Source of the DNA: Bimuria novae-zelandiae CBS 107.79
Taxonomy: Eukaryota > Ascomycota > Dothideomycetes > Pleosporales > Didymosphaeriaceae
DNA length: 64,000 bases
Direction: 5' to 3'
Assembly: GCA_010015655.1 (NCBI GenBank)
Contig: ML976707.1
Span: 1 to 64,000, forward strand
Below are positions 42,976 through 54,793 of this stretch, piece after piece. Every line of letters starts with the position of its first letter. Positions within the stretch are counted from its first letter, which is position 1. A model generated the notes under the pieces. The model was given only the letters and a program-made list of their open reading frames with translations, had not been told where the DNA came from and made no database searches. The position numbers and the translations under genes are program-made.

Positions 42976-44008
42976 TGAGTGAGGCGTCGAGTGCGTCGAT
43001 GCTCTGGGCGATCGGCTTTTGTATCTAGTATCTTGGGATAGATCGGCGTACAAGAACCAGTTATTTGTAATGACAATGACGGGTGTGTAACTGTCTGCAG
43101 TGTTGTTACCCAATAGACGCGTGTGGGTCAATACTCTTCCCGTTGACCTCAATGTTGACCACTTTGACCTTTCAGTTCCGTACAGCGCAGGGAGCTATCA
43201 AATTTTGTTCCATGTTTCTTCCTAGCGAACAACAGTTTGCCGGTACTCGTCGTATTCGGGAGGGGCGAAGACACAGTTGGACGGCTCATTCACTGGCCGC
43301 ATTACTTTTTAATTTCCTTGTGCTTCAAATCTAGTGATGGGAATGGCTCTTCCTTCTTGCCGTGGTAGTCGTTGCCGCAGCCGCAGCATGTGAAGTAAGA
43401 GTAGGCGGTGATAGCGCATTCCTCGCTAATGCAATTTGAAAGAGCCCGTTTCCGCTGCTCGCAAGTGCGCTGGCCCTAGAGATGTTGCTTATGCGGTCAC
43501 TCGGTGCGGAAACCCTGAGTGGAGCAGAAAGAGGAAAAGACTGACAGAGAGAGCGGGGCGAGGGACGCTTAACGACTTGCTACGAAGGAAGCAAGAGCAC
43601 TGGACTGACATCGCAGCAACCAATGATAGTGAAGCGGCCTCTGTCGAACTGGAACAATAGCTAAGATTTGCGTAGGAACGAAACGCTGCAAGTACGTGAG
43701 CGACGATTTAGGTGTCTTCTTCCCTCAGAGCATGGAAGAATGAAAGGCGGGCGCAGTTGGTGTTGTTATGGGCAGGTGGGGTGTAGAAGAGTGTGAGCGT
43801 CACAGTTGGCGACTTCCGTCGGGACAAAAGGCAAGCGCCACCGCAACATTCACGGGAAGAAGTAGCCACCACTCCCCATAGCAGCTTCCCCATTCGTGAA
43901 CTGCTACTACTGGTCCCATCAATAGCCGCATGTCTGCCTTCAGTCACTCGTCGGGGAACCCTGGAGGAGTGATTGCGCAAGCGGCAGCTTTTTGACAAGG
44001 TTGGATAT
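42976..44008. other. Intergenic region before Copia 2
   Basis: No gene is supported. A 74-codon frame at 43436-43660 lacks an ATG start. A cysteine-rich minus-strand stretch near 43330-43430 is too short to judge. Confidence 0.4.
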
Positions 44009-44549
44009 TGTAAGCAGGTGGGTGGTATGTATAAAGGTAGTGTATTGTGTGTGTTCTGTGTGTGTGTGTACATGGAGTGATCAGAGGCTCGTTTATAGTG
44101 ATCGAGCTGACTCATGAGACTAGTGTCGTCATGTGACATAGCCCTAGGCTGCTTACACACCCCCTTCAGGTTCGAACGCATGTTTGAAGCTGATTTTGGC
44201 TATAGTTCCCCCTCTGCCTTTGTGGGGCAGCTGCATTTTGGGGTCGAGAAGCTAGCTTTTTGTGCCAGTCTGAGTATTGGTGCAGTCCCAGGTGGGTAGC
44301 CGTCCGCCGTCGCAGTGTAGGTGGATCTCGCTCTATACTACAGGCGTCCCTAGTAGTAGGACGTCTCCCAGAGCTAGTACTAAGATCCTGATTGCTTCGC
44401 GTTCTGTGCTGAGGTTGATGAGCCTTGCAGGTGGAGCTTGATACATGATGCGAGCATGTTTGCTCTGTGTATGATGTGAAATACAGTATGAAGTTGAGTA
44501 CAGTATAAGGGGAACAGGATAGAACTGGGTAAATGTATAGCCTCGTTAA

Positions 44550-47500
44550 ACCTGTAAAAACCACATGGGAAAAACCAGGAAGAGTACTATACAGTAGGGA
44601 AGCTCATTTGCTTGAAGGAAAAGGTTGAAAATGAAGAAGAGAAACCTAGTTTTCATGTTTCTGTCTAGGCAGTAGCTTGGTGAGGCCATCAGCTGGTTGA
44701 CAGGTTGTTTGGATATATAAGAGGTTGATATTGTTGGATTAAGCTTCTTGTCGAAGCCAGTGATAATGGATATCGACGTGCCGTATAGTAGTCTTAAGAC
44801 GAGGCGTAGTAGAGGTGAGAAGTCGGATAGTTTGCTAATTATTACAGTATAAAAGACGTTTATAATCTGGATTAAAGCCAATTTGTTCAAAGACTCTCCA
44901 CCACTAGATTAGTTTAGTGCCTGCAGACGATGCGGCGACTAGCTCTGCTTCTGTAGTTGACTTTGTAACACAGCGTTGGAGTGTTGCTTTCCAGTCTACA
45001 GGTCCGCCAAACAGAAAGAAGATATAGCCTTATAAGCTCTTACGTGTAATTTTGTTATCAGCGTATAATGCATCTGTTGCTCTAAAGAACTTAGGTTAAG
45101 GTTAGTCAGCTATATAGACTAATTCGTTTAAGATAGAAGCGGTATAGTAGAGCGCTTAATCTTTAGTTTCTAGCAAGTAGGCGATCGTCTGGTATGCTGC
45201 GTCGAGATGACGTGAAGATAGATTCGTAAGAAACTTAGCTAGTTTTAAGTGAGCTTTTGAGACATTAGGTCGGGTAGCTCCAGCTGCATATCCTATAGAT
45301 CCTACAAGCTAGGCATATCTGTGCTTGGTGAAGTCATTTGCTTGATCCTCTGACGGCAATAACTCTTCTAGAGGCAGTAGTGTAGCTAGCAACTTCGTAT
45401 ATGGCTTTAATAGAGGAAACTTCTGTGCAAGCTTCTCGATATATAAAGTTTGTAATAACCAGATAGAGCCATTCTCACGGTCTCTATGCGTTTAAATGCC
45501 ATAGAACGTTTAAAGCTCTCCTAGAGATCGAATCTCATATCGATGCAAGAGCTTCTGTTCGAATTCATGTAGTGCAGCTTTGTGGGCTAGTAGGCAGAGT
45601 ACGACAATGTCGTCTACATAAAAGAAGACTAGAAGCTTGTCATTCTTCCATAGACAAGGAGCATCTTTAACTTCGTGTAGTCCTAGTTTAGAGAGCGTCT
45701 TGGTAAGCTCTTAATACCAGAGTAGTAGCGAAGTCTTTAGGCCGTATAGAGCTCGACGTAGTTTCTACAGATAATTAGGATTAGAGAATCCTTCTAGTAA
45801 ATAACAATAGACTAGTGTTGCAAGCTAAGCGTTTGTAAATGCGTTAATAGCATTATACTAACGGATTTCCATGTTAAAGTAGGCAGCTATAGTAAGTAGA
45901 GCTCGGAATATTCAAACTGCTAGAGTAGCTGCGTAGGTATCCTTAGTAGTGGTCTATAGATCGCCTCGTACACAGATGCGAGCTTTGTATTTTGTAAGTT
46001 AGCCTTAATTATTAAGCTTAAACTTAAAGACCCACATTAACGGGAGGACTTCTTAGTCTTGTAGATTAAACTCCTGCCAGGTTATTCTCTCGTACGTGCC
46101 TTTTCGTTTCACATTGTTAATCTCCTGTTGCATAGCCTGGAGAAAGCCTTCCTTGTGTGGAGATGACATCCTCATCACGTCTCTATAGAGACGGGGCTCT
46201 GGAGGCAGCTCGGTGTAGTGGAATCGTGTTTTTAATGCGGTAGCCGAGGCTGCTACATATGCTGACCAGTATGTGTTAATAAAGAAGCTACTACTCTTCC
46301 GAGATAGCTTTCTAGATCTTGTTGACCCTTTAGGTAGTATGTGAGACTAACAAAGGTTACTATCAATCAGTTCTCGATTCTCTGCTTGGTTTAAGTCTGT
46401 TCGTGAAACAGAGTCTGATGTTTAACGCTTGCGCTTTCTTGAGGATGTAGGTATTACAGGTAGGCTGGCTGGCGTAGCTAATAGTAAGCGCGGTGAGTTG
46501 TTATTATAAGGTAAGTCGTCGTAAGGCAAGTCGTCGTTATGAGGTGAGTCCCGTAAGCTACTGTAAATCTTAGTAGTCTCTGTTTAACTTAGTGTTGGAA
46601 GCTGCTGATACTAACTTCTTGTCTAGTACGGGGTTGTTATTTGTCTTTGCGTTAATTGAGTTTGCTCTGTAATAGCAGCAGTCTAGCTGGACTAGTCTAG
46701 ATCTAATATAAGCTCGTCTTTAGATAAATCTTCTATAGAACTATCTTGGCTGCGCATTAAAGGTAGTTAGTACTCGTAAGCAAATTGCTCTAGCTTAGAG
46801 CCTTGTAGGAAAGGATCTGTTTCATTATATAGTTAATAGAAGAGGTCTTCTCTGAAGGTAACATCTCTCACACGAATTACATTGCCTCCATATGCTCGAC
46901 TTCTCGCCTTGGGCATCCAGATCCGGTAGATGTTTAACAAGTCATAGCTAACTAGATATCCTACTAGTGCTTAAGGACTAAGCTTGTCTATGCGTGGTAT
47001 CTGCTTGCGCAGTGCGTATGCTTGGCAGCTATAGACGCGTAGGTAAGTAATTAATAGTTTCTTGCCATAGGCGATTTCGAATAGTGTTTTCCAGCCTAGT
47101 AATCGCGTAGGTGTGCGATTAAGCAGGTATGCTACTATAGAGTAGATTTCAGAGCCAAGTGTTAAAGGTAGGTTTAAAGTAATCTTCATTAAACGACTTC
47201 TCTTAATAAGACTTCTGCCAGAGCGCTCTGCTGATCCGTTTTACTCCTTAGTGTGTGGAGCTCTAATTAGTAGCTTGATACCTTCTCTCTGACAGTAGTC
47301 TCTAGCAGAGTCGTCTGTCAGGCCATATCCTCGCTCGTCGTCAGCGATGAGAAAGGTGACAGTTATGTTAAATTCTCGTTTAATTGTTCGATCTAGTCGT
47401 CTGATAATAGACAGGAGCATAAGCTTGTCCCGTCTAGGTATTGTATAGACGAAATGGAATTTCGAGAATAGATCAAACCCATAGAAGACGTATCGATCGC

Positions 47501-49385
47501 CATTGTAGGCTCTTGCATCAAGCTCAATAAGATCAATAGTAATAGTTTCAAAGGCTCTTGTGGCTCTAATCTCATGGCCATTTCGCCGTGAGATGATTTG
47601 ATGTGCTTTGCTTTGTAGGCATTCTTCGCAGTCGATTGTTTAAGGAGCAGATCTAGTAGATGGCTATATGCCTATCACGTAATTCTGCAGTTAATCGATA
47701 GCGTCACTGCTTAGATGTCCCATTAGTATATAGAGCTGAGACTTGCTAAGTAATCTTAGTCTAGGCGGTAGAGCAAAGTATTATAGCTAACGTTAATAGG
47801 TCGCAAAAGCCTAAGCCTGAGCGGATTAAGTAGATAGAGGTTCAGTTCGATAGACTACTAGCCAGTGTCTACCTAGTCTAGTGAGGGTGGCGATGTCTTC
47901 TACTCGTAAGCCTAATAAGTTAGATCGATATAGTGCATTTCTGCCAGAGTCGAAATGGACGTTTGACGATGATAGCCGGGCTAGAGAGACTAGGCTTGTG
48001 AAAAAGCTAGGGATCAAGGCTACACTCTTAAGCTTTGTTTTCTTTTGTCCTTGTAGTGTTAATAGAGGTATCTCGACTTCTCCCCATGCCTGGATAGTCA
48101 TCTTAGTGCCGCCTGCAAGTACGATATCGTCAGGTGATGCAGGAGCTTTCTATTAGAACTCGGTCGGATTGTTGCAGATGTGGATATCAGTAGCGGGGTC
48201 CAGCGTCCATAAGTGGAGAAGCGGGAAGTTTCGGTGCGCTAGCTAATTATTAAATGCTAATAAGTAGATAGCATATGCCTTATTTAGAAGGTCGCTTGTA
48301 GGTGCATCGCTTGCGTTAATTTCTATCGAATTAGGTTCTGCTATATGGCTCTTGTGGGTCCTCTGCTTCTTATAGCGTTAATTCTTCTCTCGAATCTTGT
48401 TTAATATGCCGTTCTTATCCTTAGCTTCAAACTCTGCTATTTTCTTGGCTTTTTTAGGGTCTTTAACAAATCCTCCTTTGCGTAGTGAGGTGTCGATGTA
48501 CGGACACTGTCCCCAGTAGTGTAGGTCTCCACAGAGGCATGGTTTTAATAGCTTTAATGGCTTGTCCTGGCGAGATCTCTTTCTACTGTTTTGTTTGTAT
48601 AGAGACTCTTCTTAATTTAATGTAGCTGCAAATGCTCCACTCTGGGCGGTTAATTTCGTTGTGGTTATGCGATAGTAGCGTAGGTAACTAGCTAGTAGAT
48701 CAGGCAATGTTAGCTGCACAGAGTCGTTGTGGGAGCTTGCTTCTGCGTTGAATACAGTAATTGCGATAGTAGCAGCGTATCCAGGATCAATCTGTTTGAT
48801 GGCTCGTATGAGATCCTTGTGTGGTCTGTAGCCATGCGTCTCTGGTAGCTGGAGTTGTTTGGCCCTGTTGTAGGCAGCAAGGAATGTGCTGCACCAATCT
48901 TCGAGGTTCTCTCTGCGAGCGTGCAGAACTTTGGCGGTGTTATATGCTTTCTGGACCTGATATTCTCGATCAGCTGTTGTGGGACTGTAGAGCTCCTGTA
49001 GAGTCTTAAGCTGATCGTGGAGGGACTCTTAGTCCTTAATTTAATAGACTAGGTCCTGCATAATTATATTAGCTACATGCGCTTTAATCTACCTAATCTT
49101 ATCTTTAGTTCGCCTGTATTCTTTAAGCTCTCTATAGTAAAGACTTATGTCTTAATTGTACTGCGCTCAAGCTTCAGGGGTAGGTTCTGTTGCTGGTAAT
49201 CCGTCGTCGTTGGCAGCATGGATCTGTGTAGGTTGTAGAGGCTTGTTTAGTGTCGACGGATGTGGCAGGTCTGGATTGATATATCCCCATACGTCTCCAG
49301 CCTCTGCGAGCCTTTTAACAGTATAGATCCATAGTTCCCAGTTGTGTGGCCCTTGAAGGATGATCGACGAGATAGCCTTTGACAT
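44550..49385 (-). pseudogene. Copia 2 Gag-Pol remains
   Basis: Gag begins at about 49385 (MSKAISSIILQGPHNWELWI, the usual Copia Gag opening). A protease region follows at 48101-47826. Integrase is at about 47580-46970, with YSIVAYLLNRTPTRLLGWKT as the conserved stretch. Reverse transcriptase and RNase H remains run to about 44550. Between the open stretches are many TAA/TAG codons, often at tryptophan positions. Order and strand fit Copia. Non-functional. Confidence 0.78.
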
Positions 49386-49464
49386 GGCGAGATCGCTCTA
49401 TAGAGTAGGTTCGATCAACAGGTAGGTAGGTAGGGAGTCAATGTATGTATATGAGTGCGGATTA

Positions 49465-49479
49465 GGCCGGGCTCATAAC
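49465..49479 (-). promoter_or_regulatory. Likely primer-binding site of Copia 2 (half tRNA-iMet)
   Basis: The plus strand reads GGCCGGGCTCATAAC up to the LTR. This is the anticodon stem and CAT-containing loop of initiator tRNA-Met. The element RNA would pair with the 5' half of that tRNA, as in Drosophila copia. Confidence 0.7.
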
Positions 49480-50110
49480 TGTAAGCAGGTGGGTGGTATG
49501 TATAAAGGTAGTGTATTGTGTGTGTTCTGTGTGTGTGTGTACATGGAGTGATCAGAGGCTCGTTTATAGTGATCGAGCTGACTCATGAGACTAGTGTCGT
49601 CATGTGACATAGCCCTAGGCTGCTTACAGATATAGAGCGACTTTACAAGTAGCAGCATCTATCCGCAAAATGGCGGAAATTGTGGTTTGATTGAATCCAA
49701 AAGATGGAAAGCGTGCAACACGTTAGAAATGCCGATGACGACCCAACGGGCTGTTTGTCAGGGAACAGTGTTGTAAGACACAGAGCTACTACCAAATCAT
49801 CTTGTGGAGGTAACTGAGGACCAGGGGTGCATAACACCTTAATGACTTCACATAGATAACATGGAAACAAGAGTAGAGAGATATAATTATAACAGACTGC
49901 ACGATAACTGTATGGACCGTCCCACCTTCGCAAACCATCCAACCGCGCGTTCTCTACCATAAACAGTTGATGGCAGTCCTTTCCATACGAGTAACCCACA
50001 TATCCTCGTGCGTGCACAGCTCAGAACTTGAACTTAATAGACTTGCCGTTACCTAAACCCTTGCCGTGATCGGGATCCTTCGCCCCCGCCATAATCGCTC
50101 GAAACGGTCG

Positions 50111-50528
50111 TTAACGACGAAAATCGAAACCCTTGAACCCAGGCATGTTCATGCCCTTTCGGATAGACTCCTCGTTACTTTCTTTACGGAGCTGTTCCGC
50201 AGCCGGATCCCGCTCAATCTTCTTGTGCATAGGGGCGGTGGGAGCTAGTTTGAGCAGAGGGTGCATGTGGCCGGCCATCTTAGAATATGTTCCAGGCGGA
50301 GCCCTAGAATATCCCCCGACCTTGGTGCCGGTAGCGTTAGTGTAACCATTGACTGTAGTCTTGGTTAGTAAAGACCAAAGGTGGTTACTAGTAGCAGTTC
50401 GCGTTTTACCTTTAACCTGGTCGGTAGACGTGAGCGCTGGCTTTATTAGCGGCGGGGGACTTCAATAGCATTTTTCGGAATAGCATACCACTGTTTCCGT
50501 TGATACGGTTTCCGTTCTGAGAACTCAT
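50111..50528 (-). CDS. Small hypothetical protein, 117 residues
   Basis: Two exons (50528-50417 and 50352-50111) with a 64-bp intron that has a textbook TTACTAAC branch site 10 nt before the acceptor. The frame joins exactly. The protein starts MSSQNGNRINGNSGMLFRKM and ends MNMPGFKGFDFRR. It is basic, with no signal peptide or membrane segment; the middle is Gly/Pro/Lys-rich and the last 40 residues form a likely charged helix (IERDPAAEQLRKESNEESIR). I do not recognise a family. The clean splicing argues for a real gene. It begins a cluster of small unknown genes that extends to 57116. Confidence 0.6.
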
Positions 50529-52327
50529 CACGTTGATAGTGTCTAGGTAGACTTGAACTTTGGATGGATGAGAATGTGGAGTGGCTTCTGAGGGCGTACG
50601 ATGGACCCCTTTATGTATGCTCGTCTACCGATGCATGAAGGTTCCAGCTGTGCACCGCTTCCCTAATTCACATGACAATAGCTTCCGTTACATTCTGCTT
50701 AAGGCCGCCTCATCAGCGGTGTCGCGTGATGATTAGTGAATGAAGAGACGGCTTCTAAGAGTGGTCCCAAAGTCCCATCATCAATAGGCGCGGAGAATTG
50801 CCGCGAAACTAGAGGGCATCAGAGGGATCGCATGAAGCTCTTGCGATGCTTCTAATCGGGTACGCGGCAGCGAGCTTGAATGCCACTACGGAAGCAAACA
50901 AGCCTATGCCTTATCCATATGCAGCAATTAAATGCTCTTTCCATTTCCACAAACTTCCAGAAACCAGCACTAGTCCCGCTTACCTTCAACAATCTAGCTC
51001 CTGTTTCTTCACATCGATACCACCACATGATTATGCTCGATAGTTTGATAGATTCTACTTTTATTCACCTGAGATCATGGAGAAGGGTTCGGATGATGTA
51101 TGCTGGGATAGTGGGGAATTGGGCAAACTTTTACGTCTTGCCTTGTATTGTGCTCCTTTAAAGTAACATCGCGGTTTCGGCTATCTTGGGGCGACCAATG
51201 GCTTGTGATTTGGTGTAAAACTTTGAGAAAACTTGTTGGCGACTCTTGCTATCCTGTTAATGGGGTTTTCAACGCTTATTGATATTGTGATTAATCTAAA
51301 TTTTGAACGACGATTCAAGGATGACAACAATCCGATCTAACTCACAAGTTGAGTGGATGCTCTGATTTAGCACAAGCCGCAAATCACAGCATTCATGCTC
51401 CGAACTACACACTGGTGGTTCGCATACGTCTCGCTATGTGTGCCTCAGCTCTACAGCAGATTTGATCAGTATAAATAGGATAGTGTAATCTTGCCAAAGA
51501 GACCATGGAAAAGAGCAGAGTCTGAATTGGTCTACCAATTTATCTAAACATCAAATAGATCATCGTTGGGGCACATACACCACAGTGGTGCTGAGACAAA
51601 TTAGAAGTTTGCCTCTTCCGCAACCAGAATATGGCTCAGTCTTGGGAGTCACATTAGGATAAAGGCTATTCGTGCAAGGAACTTGCTCCTATCGAAATCC
51701 ATGATCCTCCATTTCGCTAAGCAATGATGAAACTGACTGTACCCTCTGCGTATTTAAAATATGTTTGTCTTGTCATTTGGGCCTCGAAGAAAGTGTCGTT
51801 TCCCACGAATACTGGAGGTTTTCTCGTCAGGCCTATAGAATGGTTGTAAATGTCTGATCAAAATGAAATGCACGCGATACTCCTTGTGTAAACTGTCGTA
51901 TCGCACCGGGGCCGCAGCGAGACTAGTCACACTTCCAGCTCGAGTAATCGACCTGCCAAGTCAGGCTCTGCGGTCACATACAGGAATTTTCATACTCTAC
52001 GGTCGCTGTACATTCACTTTTCGCTTGTTACTCTTGAGATAAAAGTCCAGCCGCCACCGCCTCCAACACCCGCTCCAAACACCACCTGTCGACGCCTGCA
52101 GCCTACCTATCAACAGAGTTCATCACACTCAGACAACCAGAGCTATTAAGATAAAATAATCTAGCAGCACTGACAGTTCCAGCCAGCTCACTTTGCTGCC
52201 ATCTCCGGTCGTGACTTGCCCTCCCCTTCCGGAACTTCCACCGGTAAGTACGGTCATACTTCTTTCCCATCTTCTTTCTATCGAAGTGCGAACAATCTAG
52301 CCTGCCCTTCCCTCAGTCCAGAGGTCA
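50529..52327. other. 1.8-kb gene-poor region
   Basis: This holds the promoter of the 117-residue gene and, near 52235-52318, an apparent leader intron (GTAAGTACGG ... CCCTCAG) of the next gene. ORFs at 50846-51161 show no family features. Confidence 0.4.
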
Positions 52328-52720
52328 ATGAAACGACGATCTCTGACGGACATCACGTGTAGCTCCCTAAGATGCGCCTCTCTAGACCAACCGCGACAAC
52401 CCTACGTCACCGTCGTCATGCCTAAGAAGCTCACCGTGGAGTATCTTCTCCAGAACCGCTACCTCCTTACCATCCGCCGAGAGCGCCGCAACTACACCGT
52501 CGGTAGTTACTTTAGGTCGGATGGAACCCCGGTGAGCGGTTACAACGTCAACGCTCACGAGATGATCTACTGGCTGGATGAGTCAAAGGTCTACTGGTCC
52601 TCGCGTCACGGTAATGGTCGGTTCATGAAGGTCGTACCGCGCCGCATGGCAAAGGACCGCCACCCGAGCCAGGACCCCACATTCGAGCAGTCCCGCGTTC
52701 GCAAGCCTCTTCACGAGTAA
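52328..52720 (+). CDS. Small hypothetical protein, member 1 of a local paralog family
   Basis: The 130-residue frame runs from ATG 52328 to TAA 52718-52720, ending KPLHE; an internal ATG at 52418 starts MPKKLTVEYLLQNRYLLTI. No known family is recognised. The block RRERRNYTV followed by VSGYNVNAHEMIYWLDES matches RKERIKYTI followed by VSPYRVEKHKMGFWVMDD in the gene at 56164-57116, so the two are paralogs. A leader intron with strong splice signals lies just upstream and matches an intron at the same place in the paralog. The stop TAA overlaps a good 5' splice site (GTAAGG), and a TACTAAC branch site plus TTCTTAG lies at about 52960-52975, so the C terminus may differ by splicing. Confidence 0.55.
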   Translation: MKRRSLTDITCSSLRCASLDQPRQPYVTVVMPKKLTVEYLLQNRYLLTIRRERRNYTVGSYFRSDGTPVSGYNVNAHEMIYWLDESKVYWSSRHGNGRFMKVVPRRMAKDRHPSQDPTFEQSRVRKPLHE

Positions 52721-54027
52721 GGGTAGGCGACATCTTTCATGACAGCAACCTCTCGTCGTTCTACACCTGAATCTCGTTGCTTGAACTGATATGTCGATGT
52801 GTTATCAAGATGGTTGGGTATAGAAAGGGGTTGTCGTCCACTTCAAGGTCTTCTCTGTAGATTCAGTCATGCCTCCATGGGCCAGTTGTCGCTGAGGGAT
52901 TACATGTACGGTTATATATTTTCAATTTTCAACCTGAATCTACTTATTATATAAAAATATACTAACCTGTTCTTAGTGTATAGACCAAGATGTCACTGAG
53001 ACGAATGGTATGGCTACTGTTGTACAGGCCGTTGGGGTGCAAAGAAAAACTTAAGGTGCTTTTGAAAGCCATCCCGCTCCGCGATTGCTAGTATAGCCTA
53101 AGCTCTTGCTGCAATCAGAGTAATTCAACCTTAATATGTTTTAATTTTTTCATTCAAGACTCGGGGGTAAGCGTGCCGGTCCTCGAGATCTGAAGGGACT
53201 CTCTGTTGACACCAGGTAAGCAGAGAAATTTTTCACTATTACCAATAGCAGCAATCAACTCCACTAGCTGTGAGTGCGCCGCACGTGATACCACATACCC
53301 CTGGCCTTACACCAAAGCTGTGGCCCGAATGAATTCGAATTGGGATAAGGTAAGTAGACCCTTTATATTTTTTTATAGATCATGTGCTGACCAGCCGTAA
53401 CAGCCATACATACCCTATAATAGCCTGAAATCGTATATTTCTCCAAAATCTAAGAGGTTCTCCTATATCCTGTGGTAGATGGCCAGATCTCGTGTGGGTC
53501 TTTGTAAGTTTGTGTAAACAAACAAAACCTCGTTGTGGAGCATAGACAACTGGAGAACAGTGGTCACTTCAGCAATTGCTCCCTCGTTCTAGGGTATTAT
53601 GAGAGTTTCTCACATAGGGTTTAGTGCATTCAAAATACCTAGGATCCTCTTGATCGCAATCATGATGGAGCTCAGCTTGCTACCGGGAGCCTTTACACTG
53701 TTTTATAAGTTTCTTGTGCGGAACTCGAGGACAAGTCTCCAGTTCTCGAACTTGAAGGTTTTCAAAACTATTCATTAAGATCCCGCAAGGCAGAGGGGCT
53801 GCCAGTATCTCTAGTTGCTACATTTGACGCTACGGGCCGTAGTGCCCTTGGCGTGCTGCCAAAGGGTTTCGCATGGGCGCTGCAGTCAACAATGCTTTCA
53901 GCCAAGTGAATGTCGGACGAACTTTGTGCCTTTGTGCACCTCTCCGTTGATGCATGAGATACATAAGCCCACACGACCTTCCCAATCACCCCACCATATC
54001 ACTACTCGCCATCTCCATTCTGCCAAC
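52721..54027. other. Intergenic region with the first copy of a duplicated block
   Basis: About 53158-53365 is similar to 55732-55925. It has exon-like stretches bounded by GTAAGC and GTAAGT. No complete gene could be built. Confidence 0.35.
53158..53365 (+). repeat. Duplicated ~200-bp block, copy 1
   Basis: It shares CAAGACTCGG, TTGTTGACACC, GCAGC..TCAAC, CGTGATACCACAT and CTTAC(A/G)CCAAAGC in the same order with copy 2. It lies upstream of the gene at 54028. Confidence 0.6.
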
Positions 54028-54793
54028 ATGGTGCCTCAGGAATTCAAGCGTGGGAAAATGATGCCCTTCCGCAGTGAGGACGAGGGCTGGGCAATGCCGT
54101 ACATGCTGATGATCAAAATCCACAAGTTCACCCCGCCACTCCCCGACGACCACCGCTTGGCTGCTCGTAAGCACAACACGGAGCGCAAGGTTAGAATGGG
54201 TATGCTTCTTTCTTCCATCTTTTGCCACCGTCTTTCTTACTAACACTTCCCAGAGGCCTCTACTTCTCATACCCGCGTTCGCAAAGCTCACCGCAAGCAT
54301 AAAGTTGCCCATGATGCACTGGAGTGTGAGCAGTACTTGTTCCTTATGCATTATAGAATCGACTGATAATTCCAGCGTCTTCCAAGGGGAACTTCAAAGG
54401 CTAAGGCAACGGCGATCAAAAAGACGAGTTCACTGTCAAGGGTACGTTTAGTCTTAGATATATTTCCGAAGCAACATCGCCCCAGCAGGGCACAAGTCTC
54501 CATATAATATTTATACCTTCGTGATAGAGATGCACATGGCTCTTCGATTTTGTTCGTCTGTTAACAATACCACAGCTCCGCCGTCTGAGTCCCGCACACG
54601 CACTTCCCGTTCCACCAACATCCAGCGGCAGCATATATCGGACATTCGACGCGGTCACGAGGTCAAGGAACACATGCGTGGCCATTCTCTGGTTTCGAGC
54701 CATTGGCGACATACGCACCGGTACAAGAATCCCTACGGCCTTAACGCGCTCCAAGGCCGCGTTCCGAAGACGAATGGCGGTGTTCTCTACTAA
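54028..54793 (+). pseudogene. Hypothetical gene with one in-frame stop
   Basis: Four exons (54028-54199, 54254-54325, 54376-54441, 54576-54793) fit together in one 175-codon frame using standard splice sites, broken only by a TAA at 54402-54404 (codon 91). The protein begins MVPQEFKRGKMMPFRSEDEG and the first half is rich in His, Lys and Arg (VRKAHRKHKVAHDALE). After the stop it reads on through RSTNIQRQHISDIRRGHE and HWRHTHRYKNPYGLN to a normal TAA at 54791. No family is recognised. It may be a pseudogene, a gene ending at codon 90, or a case where the stop is bypassed; the intact downstream frame cannot decide this. Confidence 0.5.

Larger units (their letters stand above)
44009..49628 (-). 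mobile_element. Ty1/Copia LTR retrotransposon 2, identical LTRs
   Basis: A 5620-bp element with 149-bp LTRs at 44009-44157 and 49480-49628 that are identical. The duplication GATAT flanks it (44004-44008 and 49629-49633). The minus strand is coding, with the polypurine tract AAGGGGGTG beside the 3' LTR. The plus strand GGGCTCATAAC beside the 5' LTR is the anticodon arm of initiator tRNA-Met. The LTR contains GT-rich microsatellite sequence. The interior has many stops, so the copy is not autonomous. Confidence 0.92.

Noticed and set aside
43330..43660. Cysteine-rich fragments on both strands (CCGCG, and C..PRDVAYAVTRCGNP) as a zinc-ribbon protein.
   Set aside because: Frames are short, lack an ATG start and lie on opposite strands.
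54720..54793. HRYK near the end of the 54028 gene as a histone H3 relic.
   Set aside because: A four-residue match with no neighbouring H3 sequence.
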